Shown in pieces: positions 42,627-50,881 of a stretch of DNA of 64,000 nt (position 1 is the stretch's first letter; the number at the start of each line of letters is the position of its first letter). A program made the position numbers and the translations under genes. Below the pieces are notes generated by a model, which ran no database searches, was not told the DNA's origin, and was given only the letters and a program-made list of their open reading frames with translations. Source of the stretch: Labrys sp. KNU-23 (GTDB taxonomy: Bacteria > Pseudomonadota > Alphaproteobacteria > Rhizobiales > Labraceae); the NCBI RefSeq assembly GCF_008330945.1, contig NZ_CP043489.1, positions 1,426,001 to 1,490,000 on the forward strand. Direction: 5' to 3'.

Positions 42627-43643
42627 ATGAACAGCATGCTCAAGACCGCCGTGCTTGCAGCGACGGCCGTGGTTTTTGCCGGCCTGAACGGCGCCTTTGC
42701 CGAGGACCTGGTGAAGGTGCGCTTCGGCACCAACTGGCTGGCCCAGGGCGAGCATGGCGGCTACTATCAGGCCGTGGCCGACGGCACCTACAAGAAGTTC
42801 GGCCTCGACGTCGAGATCGTGCAGGGTGGACCGACCGCCAACAACGCCACTGCCCTCGTGGCCGGCAAGAACGACTTCTATATGGGCGGCAATCTGGTCG
42901 AGGTCTTCTCGGCTGCCAAGGAGGGCGTCCCGCTTGTCGCGGTGGCCGCGACCTTCCAGAAGGACCCGCAGATCCTGATGACGCATCCCAGCGTCGGTCT
43001 CGACAGCTGGGAGGATTTGAAGAAGGCCAAGACCATCTTCATCGGCCCCGATTTCCAGGCCACCGGTTATGCCTGGATGAAGGCGGCCTTCGGCTTCACC
43101 GACGAGGTGGTCAAGCCCTACGACTTCAACCCCGGCCCCTTCATCGCCGACAAGGGTTCGGTTCAGCAGGGCTATGTGGCGTCCGAGCCTCTCCAGGTGG
43201 AAAAAGGCGGCGGCTTCAAGCCCAATGTCTTCCTGATCGCCGACCAGGGCTGGAACACCTATTCGACCCTGATCGTCACCCGCCAGGACATCATCGATGC
43301 CAAGCCCGACGTGGTGCAGAAATTCGTCGACGCCTCGGCGATCGGCTGGGCCACCTATCTCTACGGCGACAACAAGCTCGGCAATGCGGCGATCCAGAAG
43401 GACAATCCCGACATGACCGACGAGAACCTCGCCTTCGCCGTCAAGCAGATCAAGGCCTATGGCATCGTCATGTCGGGTGACGCCGAGAAGACCGGTATCG
43501 GCGCCATGACCGACGAGCACATGAAGTCCTTCTTCGACAAGATGGTCGCCGTCGGCCTCTACAAGCCTGATTTCGACTACAAGAAGGCCTACACGCTGAA
43601 ATTCGTGAACAAGAATGTCGGCTCCGACCTGATCAAGAAGTGA
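42627..43643 (+). CDS. NMT1/THI5-type ABC binding protein
   Basis: This encodes 338 residues from the ATG at 42627, with GACAGGA before it. Residues 1-25 are a Sec signal ending at AFAED. The mature part reads VRFGTNWLAQGEHGGYYQA, the usual opening of NMT1/THI5-like binding proteins, with the segment AKTIFIGPDFQATGYAWMK later. The family binds pyrimidine precursors, riboflavin, nitrate analogues or sulfonates. The CodA-like gene three genes on favours a pyrimidine or related heterocycle. It is the first gene of the ABC/CodA unit. Confidence 0.92.
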   Translation: MNSMLKTAVLAATAVVFAGLNGAFAEDLVKVRFGTNWLAQGEHGGYYQAVADGTYKKFGLDVEIVQGGPTANNATALVAGKNDFYMGGNLVEVFSAAKEGVPLVAVAATFQKDPQILMTHPSVGLDSWEDLKKAKTIFIGPDFQATGYAWMKAAFGFTDEVVKPYDFNPGPFIADKGSVQQGYVASEPLQVEKGGGFKPNVFLIADQGWNTYSTLIVTRQDIIDAKPDVVQKFVDASAIGWATYLYGDNKLGNAAIQKDNPDMTDENLAFAVKQIKAYGIVMSGDAEKTGIGAMTDEHMKSFFDKMVAVGLYKPDFDYKKAYTLKFVNKNVGSDLIKK

Positions 43644-43743
43644 CGATGTTGGGTCGAGTGTTACTGGCAGAGTTCCGCCACGCCGGCAATAAAGGGCCAT
43701 CTCGCCGAGGCGACAGGCTAAGCCAATGTACCGGAGGTCCATC

Positions 43744-44538
43744 TTGAACCCTCCGGCCCGCCCGACCATCGTCTCGCTGCGCGACGTGGGCAAGACCTTC
43801 TCCTCGGGCACGACCGCGCTCCAGCATCTCGATCTCGATATCCGCCAGGGTGAGATCCTCTCTTTGCTGGGCCCTTCGGGATGCGGCAAGTCGACGGCGC
43901 TGCGCATCATCGCCGGGCTGGGCGAAGCCTCGAGCGGCAGCGCGGTCTGGGCCGAAGGCGGCACGGACCACTCCCGCGACGTCGGCTTCGTCTTCCAGGA
44001 GCCGACGCTGATGCCCTGGGCCAGCGTGTTCGACAATGTCTGGCTGCCCTCGCGGCTCAAGGGCGTGTCGCGAAAGGCCGTCCGCGACACGGTCGTGCAG
44101 GCCCTCGACAGCGTCGGCCTCGCCGCCTTCGCCGATGCCTATCCACGCGAGCTTTCCGGCGGCATGCGCATGCGCGTCTCGATCGCCCGCGCCATGGTGA
44201 CCCGTCCACGGCTCCTCCTCATGGACGAGCCCTTCGCGGCACTCGACGAGATCACCCGCCAGAAGCTCAACGACGATCTGATGCGCCTGCAGGCCGAACT
44301 CGGCTGGACGGTGGTGTTCGTCACCCATTCGGTGTTCGAAAGTGTCTATATTTCCGATCGTATCGTGGTGATGGCGGCCCGGCCGGGACGGGCCTTCGCC
44401 GAACTCACCATCGATGCTGAACGCCCGCGCGGCGCGGCCTTCCGCACCACGCCCGTTTATGTCGACTATTGCCGCCAGGCCTCCGCCGCGCTGACCTCGG
44501 CCATCGGCAAGGCCGCCGAGACCGTCGACGGGCACTGA
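43744..44538 (+). CDS. ABC importer ATPase (SsuB/ThiZ-like)
   Basis: This encodes 264 residues from the TTG at 43744, which has GGAGG six bases upstream; an ATG at 43726 would add six residues. Walker A is GPSGCGKST, the signature is LSGGMRMRVSIA, Walker B is LLLMDEPFAALDE, and the switch is THSVFE. The MRMR signature and short C-terminus match the nitrate/taurine/pyrimidine-type ATPases. It is the second gene of the unit and drives the permease at 44558. Confidence 0.93.
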   Translation: MNPPARPTIVSLRDVGKTFSSGTTALQHLDLDIRQGEILSLLGPSGCGKSTALRIIAGLGEASSGSAVWAEGGTDHSRDVGFVFQEPTLMPWASVFDNVWLPSRLKGVSRKAVRDTVVQALDSVGLAAFADAYPRELSGGMRMRVSIARAMVTRPRLLLMDEPFAALDEITRQKLNDDLMRLQAELGWTVVFVTHSVFESVYISDRIVVMAARPGRAFAELTIDAERPRGAAFRTTPVYVDYCRQASAALTSAIGKAAETVDGH

Positions 44539-44557
44539 TCAGGAGGGCAGGAACAGG

Positions 44558-45397
44558 ATGAGCGCGATCAGTTCGGCGGGCGATGCCGCCCCTCCTTCCA
44601 CCATTTCCCGCCGGGGCCCGCCGGCCTTGCTGAAATGGCTGCTGCCGCTCGCCTTTCTGGTGGCCGTGCTGGGAATTTGGGAATATTGCGTGGCCGCCGG
44701 CCTCACGCCCATGAAGGTGGTGCCCGCGCCCAGCGAGATCTGGGCGGCCTTCTTCCGCGAATGGGAAACACTGGGGCCGGCCTGGCTCTTCACCCTGGAA
44801 GTGACATTGAAGGGCTTCGTGCTCGCGGTGGTGGGCGGCGTTTCGCTCGCCATCCTGTTCTCGCTGTCGCGGCTGGTGGAATATACGCTCTATCCCTATG
44901 CCATCATCCTGCAGGTCACGCCGGTGCTGGCCCTGGCGCCGCTCTTGCTGGTAATCTTCTCGCAGGCCACCGTGCTTCTGATCTGCGTGTGGCTGGTCGC
45001 CTTCTTCCCGGTGCTCGCCAACACGTTGATCGGCCTGCGCTCGACCGACCATAATCTGCTCAATCTGTTCGAGCTCTACCGCGCTTCGTCCTGGCAGAAA
45101 TTGTGGCTGCTGCGGCTGCGCGGCGCCCTGCCCTATTTCCTCGGCGGCGTACGCATTGCCGGCGGCCTGTCTCTGATCGGCGCCGTGGTGTCGGAGCTTG
45201 CCACCGGAGCGGGCGGCGCCCGCGGCGGGCTTGGCTATATCATCTATCTCGCGCCGCGCTATTTTGCCTATCCGCGTGCCTATGCCGCGCTGGTGCTGCT
45301 GTCGCTGAGCGGTATCGCCATCTTTCTTGCCCTGTCCTATCTCTCGCATCTCCTGCTGCATAAATGGCATGAGAGTGCGCTGAAACGGGAAAACTGA
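44558..45397 (+). CDS. ABC importer permease (SsuC/ThiX-like)
   Basis: This encodes 279 residues starting 19 bases after the ATPase gene. About six membrane spans are visible. The ATPase-contact loop is LLNLFELYRASSWQKLWLLRLRGALPYFLGGVRIA, written here only in part as LYRASSWQKLWLLRL. The C-terminal motif FAYPRAYAALVLLSLSGI is seen in this permease branch. Such importers use a permease homodimer, which fits the single permease gene. Confidence 0.93.
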   Translation: MSAISSAGDAAPPSTISRRGPPALLKWLLPLAFLVAVLGIWEYCVAAGLTPMKVVPAPSEIWAAFFREWETLGPAWLFTLEVTLKGFVLAVVGGVSLAILFSLSRLVEYTLYPYAIILQVTPVLALAPLLLVIFSQATVLLICVWLVAFFPVLANTLIGLRSTDHNLLNLFELYRASSWQKLWLLRLRGALPYFLGGVRIAGGLSLIGAVVSELATGAGGARGGLGYIIYLAPRYFAYPRAYAALVLLSLSGIAIFLALSYLSHLLLHKWHESALKREN

Positions 45398-45399
45398 CC

Positions 45400-46737
45400 G
45401 TGTCCAAAACCGTTCAATCAGCCGCCAAGATCCCCCCCGCCGGCCGCTGGGCGGTCGAGGCCAGCGTGCCGGCCTGCCTGGTACCTCAGCGGCTTGCCGG
45501 CATCGACCAGGATGGCCTGGCGCGCATATGCCTGACCGTCGCGGACGGGCGCATCGAGGCGATCGAGGCCGTGACGGGCCCCTCCGATGCGCTCTCGACC
45601 GGCATGGTGTTCCCGAGCTTCGTGGAATTGCACACCCATCTCGACAAGGGCCATATCTGGCCGCGCCGCCGCAATCCCGACGGCACCTTCTTCGGGGCAC
45701 TCGACAATGTCACCCTGGACCGCGAAGCTCATTGGTCGGCCGCCGACGTTGCCGCCCGCATGGATTTCTCGCTGCGCTGCGCCTATGCGCATGGCACATC
45801 CGCCATCCGCACCCATCTCGATTCGATCGGCAAGCAGATCGGCATTTCCTGGCCTGTTTTTGCCGAGATGCGGGAAAAATGGGCTGGCAGCATCGAATTG
45901 CAGGCCGTCGCGCTGTTTTCCATCGAGCATGTGGCCGATCGTGCCCATATGTCCGATATCACCGCCGCCCTGCGCGCGCATGACGGTATCCTCGGCGGCG
46001 TCACCTATATGGTGCCCGAGCTCGACCAGGGCCTGGACACTTTGTTCCGTCTCGCCGCCGACAACGGCTTCGACCTCGATTTCCATGTCGACGAGACCCA
46101 GGACCCGACCGCCCGCTCGCTGCACCACGTCGCCGAGGCGGCCCTGCGTCATCGCTTCGCCGGCCAGGTCACGGTCGGCCATTGCTGTTCCCTCGCCCGG
46201 CAGGAGGAGGACGATATCAAGGCCACCATCGACAAGGTAGCGGAGGCCGGCATCGCCGTGGTCTCACTGCCGATGTGCAATCTCTATCTGCAGGATCGCG
46301 TTCCCGGCCGCACGCCGCGTTCGCGCGGCGTGACGTTGCTGCACGAATTGAAGGCCGCCGGCGTTGATGTCGCAATCGCCTCCGACAATACCCGCGACCC
46401 CTTCTATGCCTATGGCGATCTCGATGCCCTCGAGGTCTTCCGCGAGGCGACGCGCGTGGCCCATCTCGATCATCCCTTCGGTGACTGGCCCAAGGCCATC
46501 ACGGCGACGCCCGCTTCGGTGATGGGCATCGATACCGGCCGGCTGCGCGTCGGGGCCCCGGCCGATTTCGTGCTGTTCAAGGCCAGGACCTGGACGGAAC
46601 TGCTGTCCCGCCCGCAGGCCGACCGCATCGTGATACGCGACGGCCGGGCCATCGACACCACTTTGCCAGACTATGAAGAGCTGGATGCGCTGCTCCTGGG
46701 ATCGCAGGCTTCCAGCCTGTTCTTCCCATCCAATTAG
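45400..46737 (+). CDS. Cytosine deaminase-like amidohydrolase (CodA family)
   Basis: This encodes 445 residues from a GTG two bases after the permease stop. The metal ligands of the cytosine deaminase/amidohydrolase fold are visible: HTH in VELHTHLDKGHIW at 78-80, HVDE in FDLDFHVDETQD, GHCCSLA, and the Asp of IASDNTRDPFYAYG. This matches CodA-type enzymes that deaminate cytosine, isoguanine or creatinine-like rings. The last about 15 residues (LLGSQASSLFFPSN) are encoded by one arm of an inverted repeat, so the natural C-terminus has been replaced or extended by repeat sequence. Confidence 0.9.
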   Translation: MSKTVQSAAKIPPAGRWAVEASVPACLVPQRLAGIDQDGLARICLTVADGRIEAIEAVTGPSDALSTGMVFPSFVELHTHLDKGHIWPRRRNPDGTFFGALDNVTLDREAHWSAADVAARMDFSLRCAYAHGTSAIRTHLDSIGKQIGISWPVFAEMREKWAGSIELQAVALFSIEHVADRAHMSDITAALRAHDGILGGVTYMVPELDQGLDTLFRLAADNGFDLDFHVDETQDPTARSLHHVAEAALRHRFAGQVTVGHCCSLARQEEDDIKATIDKVAEAGIAVVSLPMCNLYLQDRVPGRTPRSRGVTLLHELKAAGVDVAIASDNTRDPFYAYGDLDALEVFREATRVAHLDHPFGDWPKAITATPASVMGIDTGRLRVGAPADFVLFKARTWTELLSRPQADRIVIRDGRAIDTTLPDYEELDALLLGSQASSLFFPSN

Positions 46738-46780
46738 CGCAACGTTGCCAAGAGCAGGCTGGAAGCCTGCGATCCCAGGA
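46694..46780. repeat. 30-bp inverted repeat spanning a gene end
   Basis: TCCTGGGATCGCAGGCTTCC begins the left arm (46694-46723) and the right arm is 46751-46780; 29 of 30 positions pair. The left arm codes for the tail of the deaminase-like protein, its stop lies in the 27-base loop, and the right arm's AGGA end lies at ribosome-binding-site distance from the next start codon. Confidence 0.92.
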
Positions 46781-46786
46781 ACAACC

Positions 46787-48196
46787 ATGACCGATATCGC
46801 CGCCCTCAAGGCCCGCCTGCCCGACATCCGCATCGAGGATCACCCGACTTTGGTGCGGCAGAAGAGCCGCGATTTCTTCTGGTATTCGCCGGTGCTCAAG
46901 CGCGAGCTCGACCACATTACCGGCGATTGCATCATCTTCGCCAAATCGGCCGCCGACGTCGTCGCCGCGCTCGCCGCCTGCTACGAGCTCGACATTCCCG
47001 TCACCCCCCGCGGCACCGGTACCGGCAATTACGGCCAGGCCATGCCGCTTTCGCGCGGGGCCGTGCTCGATCTGTCCTTCATGGACAAGATCATCTCGAT
47101 CGAGCCCGGCGTGCTGGTCGCCGAAGCCGGCGCGGTGATGGCCGAGATCGACAAGAAGACGCAGGTCCATTCCGGCCAGGAACTGCGCCTGCATCCTTCC
47201 ACCGCCAAGACCGCCACCATTGGCGGCTTCGTCGCCGGCGGCTCGGGCGGCGTCGGCTCGATCACCTGGGGCGGGCTGCGTGACTGGGGCAACGTCACCC
47301 GCCTCAAGGTGGTGACGATGGAAGCAAGCCCACGCATCCTCGATCTCACCGGCGAGGACCTGCACAAGGTCAGCCATGCCTACGGTACCAACGGCATCAT
47401 CATCGAAGTCGAGATGCCGCTGACCACCGCCTTCAAGTGGATCGACGTCATCGTCGGCTTCGAAACGCTCGCCGAGGCAGCCGCCTTCGCCAATGAGACG
47501 GGCGAGGCCGACGGCATCCTCAAGAAGCAGCTCGCCGTGGTGGCTGCGCCGGCAGCGCATGACTATTTCAACCGGCACCGACGCTGGATCCCGCGCGACA
47601 AGCACATCGTCTGCGCCATGATCGCCCCGCAGAACTATGATGCCTTCCTCACCATCACCCGCCGGCGCAAAGGCGCCGAGCTGCTGTTCTCGACATCTGA
47701 TATGAGCGAGGCCGATCGCAAGGGCCTGCCCGACATCTACGAGCTCGGCTGGAACCACACCACGCTGCGGGCCCTCAAGATCGATCCTGCCATCACCTAT
47801 CTGCAGACGCTCTATCCCTTCCCCAACCAGCTCGAACTCGTCTCCAGGATCCATGCTGTCTTCGGCGACGAGGTAGTGGCCCATCTCGAATTCGTGCGCT
47901 TCGACGGCAAGATCACCTGCTTTGGCCTGCCGCTGGTCAAGTTCACCACCGAAGAGCGCCTCGACGAGATCATCCGCATCCATGAGGACATGGGCGCACC
48001 GGTGTTCAATCCGCACCGCTACACGCTGGAAGAAGGCGGCATGAAACAGACCGACGAGGCACAGCTCGCCTTCAAGCGCGAGGCCGATCCCAAGGGCCTG
48101 CTCAATCCCGGCAAGATGATCGCCTGGGACGATCCCGATTATGACTATGCCGCAAACCGAACCTATCTTTTCCGGGGCATGCAGATGGAAGCTTGA
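46787..48196 (+). CDS. FAD-linked oxidase (GlcD/D-lactate dehydrogenase-like)
   Basis: This encodes 469 residues from the ATG at 46787; the frame upstream translates the inverted repeat. The FAD-binding (PCMH-type) part is visible: FAKSAADVVAALAACYELDIPVTPRGTGTGN, cited here only as PRGTGTGNYGQ, then PGVLVAEAGAVM and GGFVAGGSGGVGS. The C-terminal part ends with the D-lactate dehydrogenase-like DPKGLLNPGKMI. It probably oxidises a 2-hydroxy acid or related product of the deaminase pathway; the electron acceptor is unknown. The ribosome-binding site is supplied by the repeat. Confidence 0.9.
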   Translation: MTDIAALKARLPDIRIEDHPTLVRQKSRDFFWYSPVLKRELDHITGDCIIFAKSAADVVAALAACYELDIPVTPRGTGTGNYGQAMPLSRGAVLDLSFMDKIISIEPGVLVAEAGAVMAEIDKKTQVHSGQELRLHPSTAKTATIGGFVAGGSGGVGSITWGGLRDWGNVTRLKVVTMEASPRILDLTGEDLHKVSHAYGTNGIIIEVEMPLTTAFKWIDVIVGFETLAEAAAFANETGEADGILKKQLAVVAAPAAHDYFNRHRRWIPRDKHIVCAMIAPQNYDAFLTITRRRKGAELLFSTSDMSEADRKGLPDIYELGWNHTTLRALKIDPAITYLQTLYPFPNQLELVSRIHAVFGDEVVAHLEFVRFDGKITCFGLPLVKFTTEERLDEIIRIHEDMGAPVFNPHRYTLEEGGMKQTDEAQLAFKREADPKGLLNPGKMIAWDDPDYDYAANRTYLFRGMQMEA

Positions 48197-48212
48197 CCCG
48201 CTTGCTGCGTCA

Positions 48213-48233
48213 GCCACAGGCAAAGCCTGTGGC
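48213..48233. repeat. Perfect hairpin GCCACAGGC-AAA-GCCTGTGGC
   Basis: A nine-base-pair stem with a three-base loop lies in the spacer between the FAD oxidase gene and the cupin gene. There is no T-run, so it is probably an RNA-stabilising or processing element rather than a terminator. Confidence 0.7.
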
Positions 48234-48304
48234 AGGTCCGGCACAGCGCGTCGGCCCAAACGCTCCCGTCAAACCCAAAACCATAGCCGATGAAAGGCCC
48301 AGCC

Positions 48305-48613
48305 ATGTGTGGAGCACACAACAGCGACAACACCAATCTGGCGACCGGAACGCTCCAGGTCGATGATGAACGGGTGCGCATCACCCGCTACGACTTCGAG
48401 CCCGGCCAGGAGACGGGCTGGCACCGGCACGAATATCCGTATGCCGTCGTGCCCCTGTTCGACGGCACGCTGCGCATCGTCGATGCGCAAGGCGAGAAAC
48501 TGGTACCGCTGACCGCCGGTATCTCCTATTCGCGCCCTGCCGGCGTCGAACACAATGTCTTCAACGGCGGCCAGTCCCACATGGCCTTCGTCGAGGTCGA
48601 GATGAAGGGCTGA
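48305..48613 (+). CDS. Small cupin protein
   Basis: This encodes 102 residues from the ATG at 48305 (AAAGG eight bases before); an ATG at 48290 would add five residues. The cupin motif 1 is TGWHRHEYPYAVVPLFDG with two His, and motif 2 is ISYSRPAGVEHNVFNGG with a third His, so a metal site looks complete. It may be a dioxygenase- or isomerase-like enzyme or a ligand-binding cupin. Its stop overlaps the next start, TGATG, so the two genes are coupled. Confidence 0.85.
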   Translation: MCGAHNSDNTNLATGTLQVDDERVRITRYDFEPGQETGWHRHEYPYAVVPLFDGTLRIVDAQGEKLVPLTAGISYSRPAGVEHNVFNGGQSHMAFVEVEMKG

Positions 48614-49194
48614 TGCGGGTCCTCGTCCTCTTCTCGCACCCTTGCGAGGAATCCTTCGGCGCGGCGCTGCATGCCTGCGCCGTGGCGACCTTGCGCAAGG
48701 CCGGCCACGAGGTCGACGACTGCGACCTCTATGCCGAAGGGTTCCAGCCCGTGCTCACGGCCACCGAACGGCGCGCCTATCACGACACCGCCAAAAACCG
48801 CGATGGCGTGGCTACCTATGTCGAACGCCTGCAGCAGGCGCAGGCGCTGGTGATCGTCACGCCGATCTGGAATTACGGCTTTCCGGCCATCCTCAAGGGC
48901 TTCTTCGACCGGGTCTTCCTGCCCGGCGTGTCCTTCACCCTGGTCAACGGCAAGGTTCAAGGCAATTTGCACAACATCACCAAGGTGGTGGCTGTCACCA
49001 CCTATGGCGGCTCGCACCTGAAGGCCCTCTTGATGAGCGACCCGCCACGTCGCGTGGTCACGCGCATGCTCCGGGGAGTGGTGAAGCCCTTCGCACGCTT
49101 TCGCTATCTCGCCCATTACTCGATGAACCTGTCGACGGACAGCTCGCGCGCTGCCTTCCTGGCCAAGGTGGAGAAAGCGCTGGCCGGGATCTAG
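48613..49194 (+). CDS. Flavodoxin-like NAD(P)H oxidoreductase (KefF/MdaB type)
   Basis: This encodes 193 residues. The start VLVLFSHPCEESFGAALH gives the FMN phosphate-binding loop, and PIWNYGFPAILKGFFDRVFLPG is the family signature that holds the flavin. It transfers hydride from NAD(P)H to quinones or other acceptors. It overlaps the cupin gene by one base. The pair may reduce an intermediate of the pathway encoded upstream, or act in quinone detoxification. A MarR gene follows. Confidence 0.9.
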   Translation: MRVLVLFSHPCEESFGAALHACAVATLRKAGHEVDDCDLYAEGFQPVLTATERRAYHDTAKNRDGVATYVERLQQAQALVIVTPIWNYGFPAILKGFFDRVFLPGVSFTLVNGKVQGNLHNITKVVAVTTYGGSHLKALLMSDPPRRVVTRMLRGVVKPFARFRYLAHYSMNLSTDSSRAAFLAKVEKALAGI

Positions 49195-49319
49195 ACGCTG
49201 CGCCGAATGGGAAATTTTTAAAGGATTTCAAGCCAAAGCCTACGAAATCCTCGACATTTTCTGCCAGAAACTGTATCTGAAGCCGGCTACAGCAAATTAT
49301 CAGCCGGCGGATCATTACC

Positions 49320-49805
49320 ATGCGACATCCGGCCTCCAAGACACTTGGTTATCAGTTGATCCACGTGGCCCGGCTGCATCGGGCCCGTACTGCCAAACTC
49401 CTCGAGGGACTTGGCCTGTTTCCAGGCCAGGAGCAGGTGCTCGAAGCCCTTGCCGGGCGGGAAGCTCTCTCGATGAGCGAATTGGCGGAAATCCTGCGCG
49501 TCAGGCCACCGACGGCTTCAAAGACGATCGCGCGCCTGTCGGCCGCCGGCCTGATCGAGCGCAAGGCGACCGACGGCGATGGCCGTGTCGTGCGCGTGGG
49601 CCTGAGCGCGGACGGCAAGGAAAAGGCAGCAGCCATCGCCGCCCTGGCGCTCGACATCGAGGCGGAAGCCACCAGCCATCTCGACAACAAGGACCGCAAA
49701 CGCCTGCGCAAACTGCTCAAGCGGGTCGAGAAGGGCTTCAAGCACGCTCTCGGTGGCGAGATCGACGCCGATGACGACGACGAGGGCGATGCCGACGAGG
49801 CTTGA
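49320..49805 (+). CDS. MarR-family transcriptional regulator
   Basis: This encodes 161 residues. The winged helix-turn-helix lies at about 25-95 (LSMSELAEILRVRPPTASKT, then the wing LIERKATDGDGRVVRVGLS) between two helical dimerisation regions. The tail is very acidic (DADDDDEGDADEA), unusual for MarR. It stands 125 bases after the reductase gene and probably controls that gene or the whole unit; MarR proteins often sense the quinone-like substrates such reductases act on. Confidence 0.9.
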   Translation: MRHPASKTLGYQLIHVARLHRARTAKLLEGLGLFPGQEQVLEALAGREALSMSELAEILRVRPPTASKTIARLSAAGLIERKATDGDGRVVRVGLSADGKEKAAAIAALALDIEAEATSHLDNKDRKRLRKLLKRVEKGFKHALGGEIDADDDDEGDADEA

Positions 49806-49826
49806 AGGTGGGAAGCAGCCCATCTT

Positions 49827-49981
49827 CCCTTCTCCCCTTGCGGGAGAAGGTGCCCCGAAGGGGCGGATGAGGGGTTTTGCAACCTCACCGTTCTTGGCGA
49901 CCTGCCGCCAACATGACCTAGATAAGTCGCGAGACCCCTCATCCCCCTGCCGGGACCTTCTCCCGCAAGGGGAGAAGGGAA
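49827..49981. repeat. CCTTCTCCCCTTGCGGGAGAAGG-type repeat, copy 1
   Basis: Each arm is a hairpin: CTTCTCCCCTTGCGGGAGAAG on the left, and CTTCTCCCGCAAGGGGAGAAG on the right. The body contains GTGCCCCGAAGGGGCGGATG and ACCCCTCATCCCCCTGCC. It lies between convergent genes (MarR and the cupin isomerase). Other copies are at 51875 and 57218. Confidence 0.9.
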
Positions 49982-49988
49982 GCCTCAT

Positions 49989-50609
49989 TCACCTTGCCAT
50001 GATGGCTTCGACCAACTCCTTCGGTCGGAACCGGTAGCCTGCATTGTCGACGGCCGCCCATCCGCCCTTGCCGTCATCGACGATGCGGCTGCGCATGCCG
50101 CCGGCCTTGGCGATGATGTCGTAGTCCTGGCCTGAGTCGGCGGGATAGGCGAAGGTCATCACCAGATCGGTCGAGCCGACATTGACCGAGCGGTGGATCC
50201 AGTAGGGCGGCACATAGCACAGGCTGCGCGGCCCGATTTCGACGCTGCGGATCTCTCCGGCCGGCGATTCCAGCAGCATGATGCCGTGTCCGCTTTCGCC
50301 GTAATACATTTCCGGACGATTGGGATTGGCGTGGATGTGGCCGCGCGTCAGGAAATATTCCCGCCCGACCTTGCCGGGAATCATGCGGGTGACCCCGATG
50401 ATCATGTCGCCGGCATCCGCCGAGGGTTTGTAGTCCGTCACCTCATAGACGACCTTGTCGCCGAGTTCGGCCAGGACCGCTCGGTAGGCCGCCTCGTCTT
50501 CATAGAGGCCGGCAAGGTCTCCCATCGTCTTGGTGTAGCGGTTGGTCGCCCCCCGCAACTCCCCCTTCTCGACATCGACGACGCACAGACCCGGCTCGCG
50601 CATGGGCAT
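49989..50609 (-). CDS. Cupin-type glucose-6-phosphate isomerase (archaeal GPI family)
   Basis: This encodes 206 residues from the ATG at 50609 (AAAGG nine bases upstream); a TTG at 50618 is also in frame but too close to that site. The cupin motif TRGHIHANPNRPEMYYG with two His and a Glu, followed by VPPYWIHRSVNVG with the third His, matches the metal-dependent phosphoglucose isomerases best known from archaea. It interconverts glucose and fructose 6-phosphates or related sugars. It is divergent from the ribose-type importer at 50882, so it is likely part of the same sugar system. Confidence 0.9.
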   Translation of the reverse strand: MPMREPGLCVVDVEKGELRGATNRYTKTMGDLAGLYEDEAAYRAVLAELGDKVVYEVTDYKPSADAGDMIIGVTRMIPGKVGREYFLTRGHIHANPNRPEMYYGESGHGIMLLESPAGEIRSVEIGPRSLCYVPPYWIHRSVNVGSTDLVMTFAYPADSGQDYDIIAKAGGMRSRIVDDGKGGWAAVDNAGYRFRPKELVEAIMAR

Positions 50610-50736
50610 ATCAGCCAACCTTTCTTTTGATCACGGCAATCTTGGAAACTCGCCATTTTGTAGCATCACTACATTTTTATCAGCACCTCGACAACCCCAG
50701 ATGGACTCTTTTAACTGATATTGAGCTAATTTCAGC

Positions 50737-50768
50737 AATATTGCGTTGCAATATTTCACGTATGTGAT
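50737..50768. promoter_or_regulatory. Two dyads in the importer/isomerase spacer
   Basis: AATATTGC-GTT-GCAATATT (50737-50755) is a perfect dyad. TTCAC-GTAT-GTGAT (50755-50768) is nearly identical to the operator upstream of the gldA-like gene. The second is a candidate site for the SorC regulator at 58915. Confidence 0.55.
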
Positions 50769-50798
50769 TTTGTTTCAATTTTTTAAAATTTGGCTCGC

Positions 50799-50828
50799 TT
50801 GACCCCTGTCAAAAAATGTACTTATGCT
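50799..50828 (+). promoter_or_regulatory. Sigma-70-type promoter of the sugar importer
   Basis: TTGACC as -35 (50799-50804) and TATGCT as -10 (50823-50828) are separated by 18 bases. Transcription would begin near 50835, about 47 bases before the binding-protein start. Confidence 0.5.
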
Positions 50829-50881
50829 ACAGAACAGGGCCAGGAAAAACGCCCTGACAGACGACGTGGAGGAGAGAGCCA

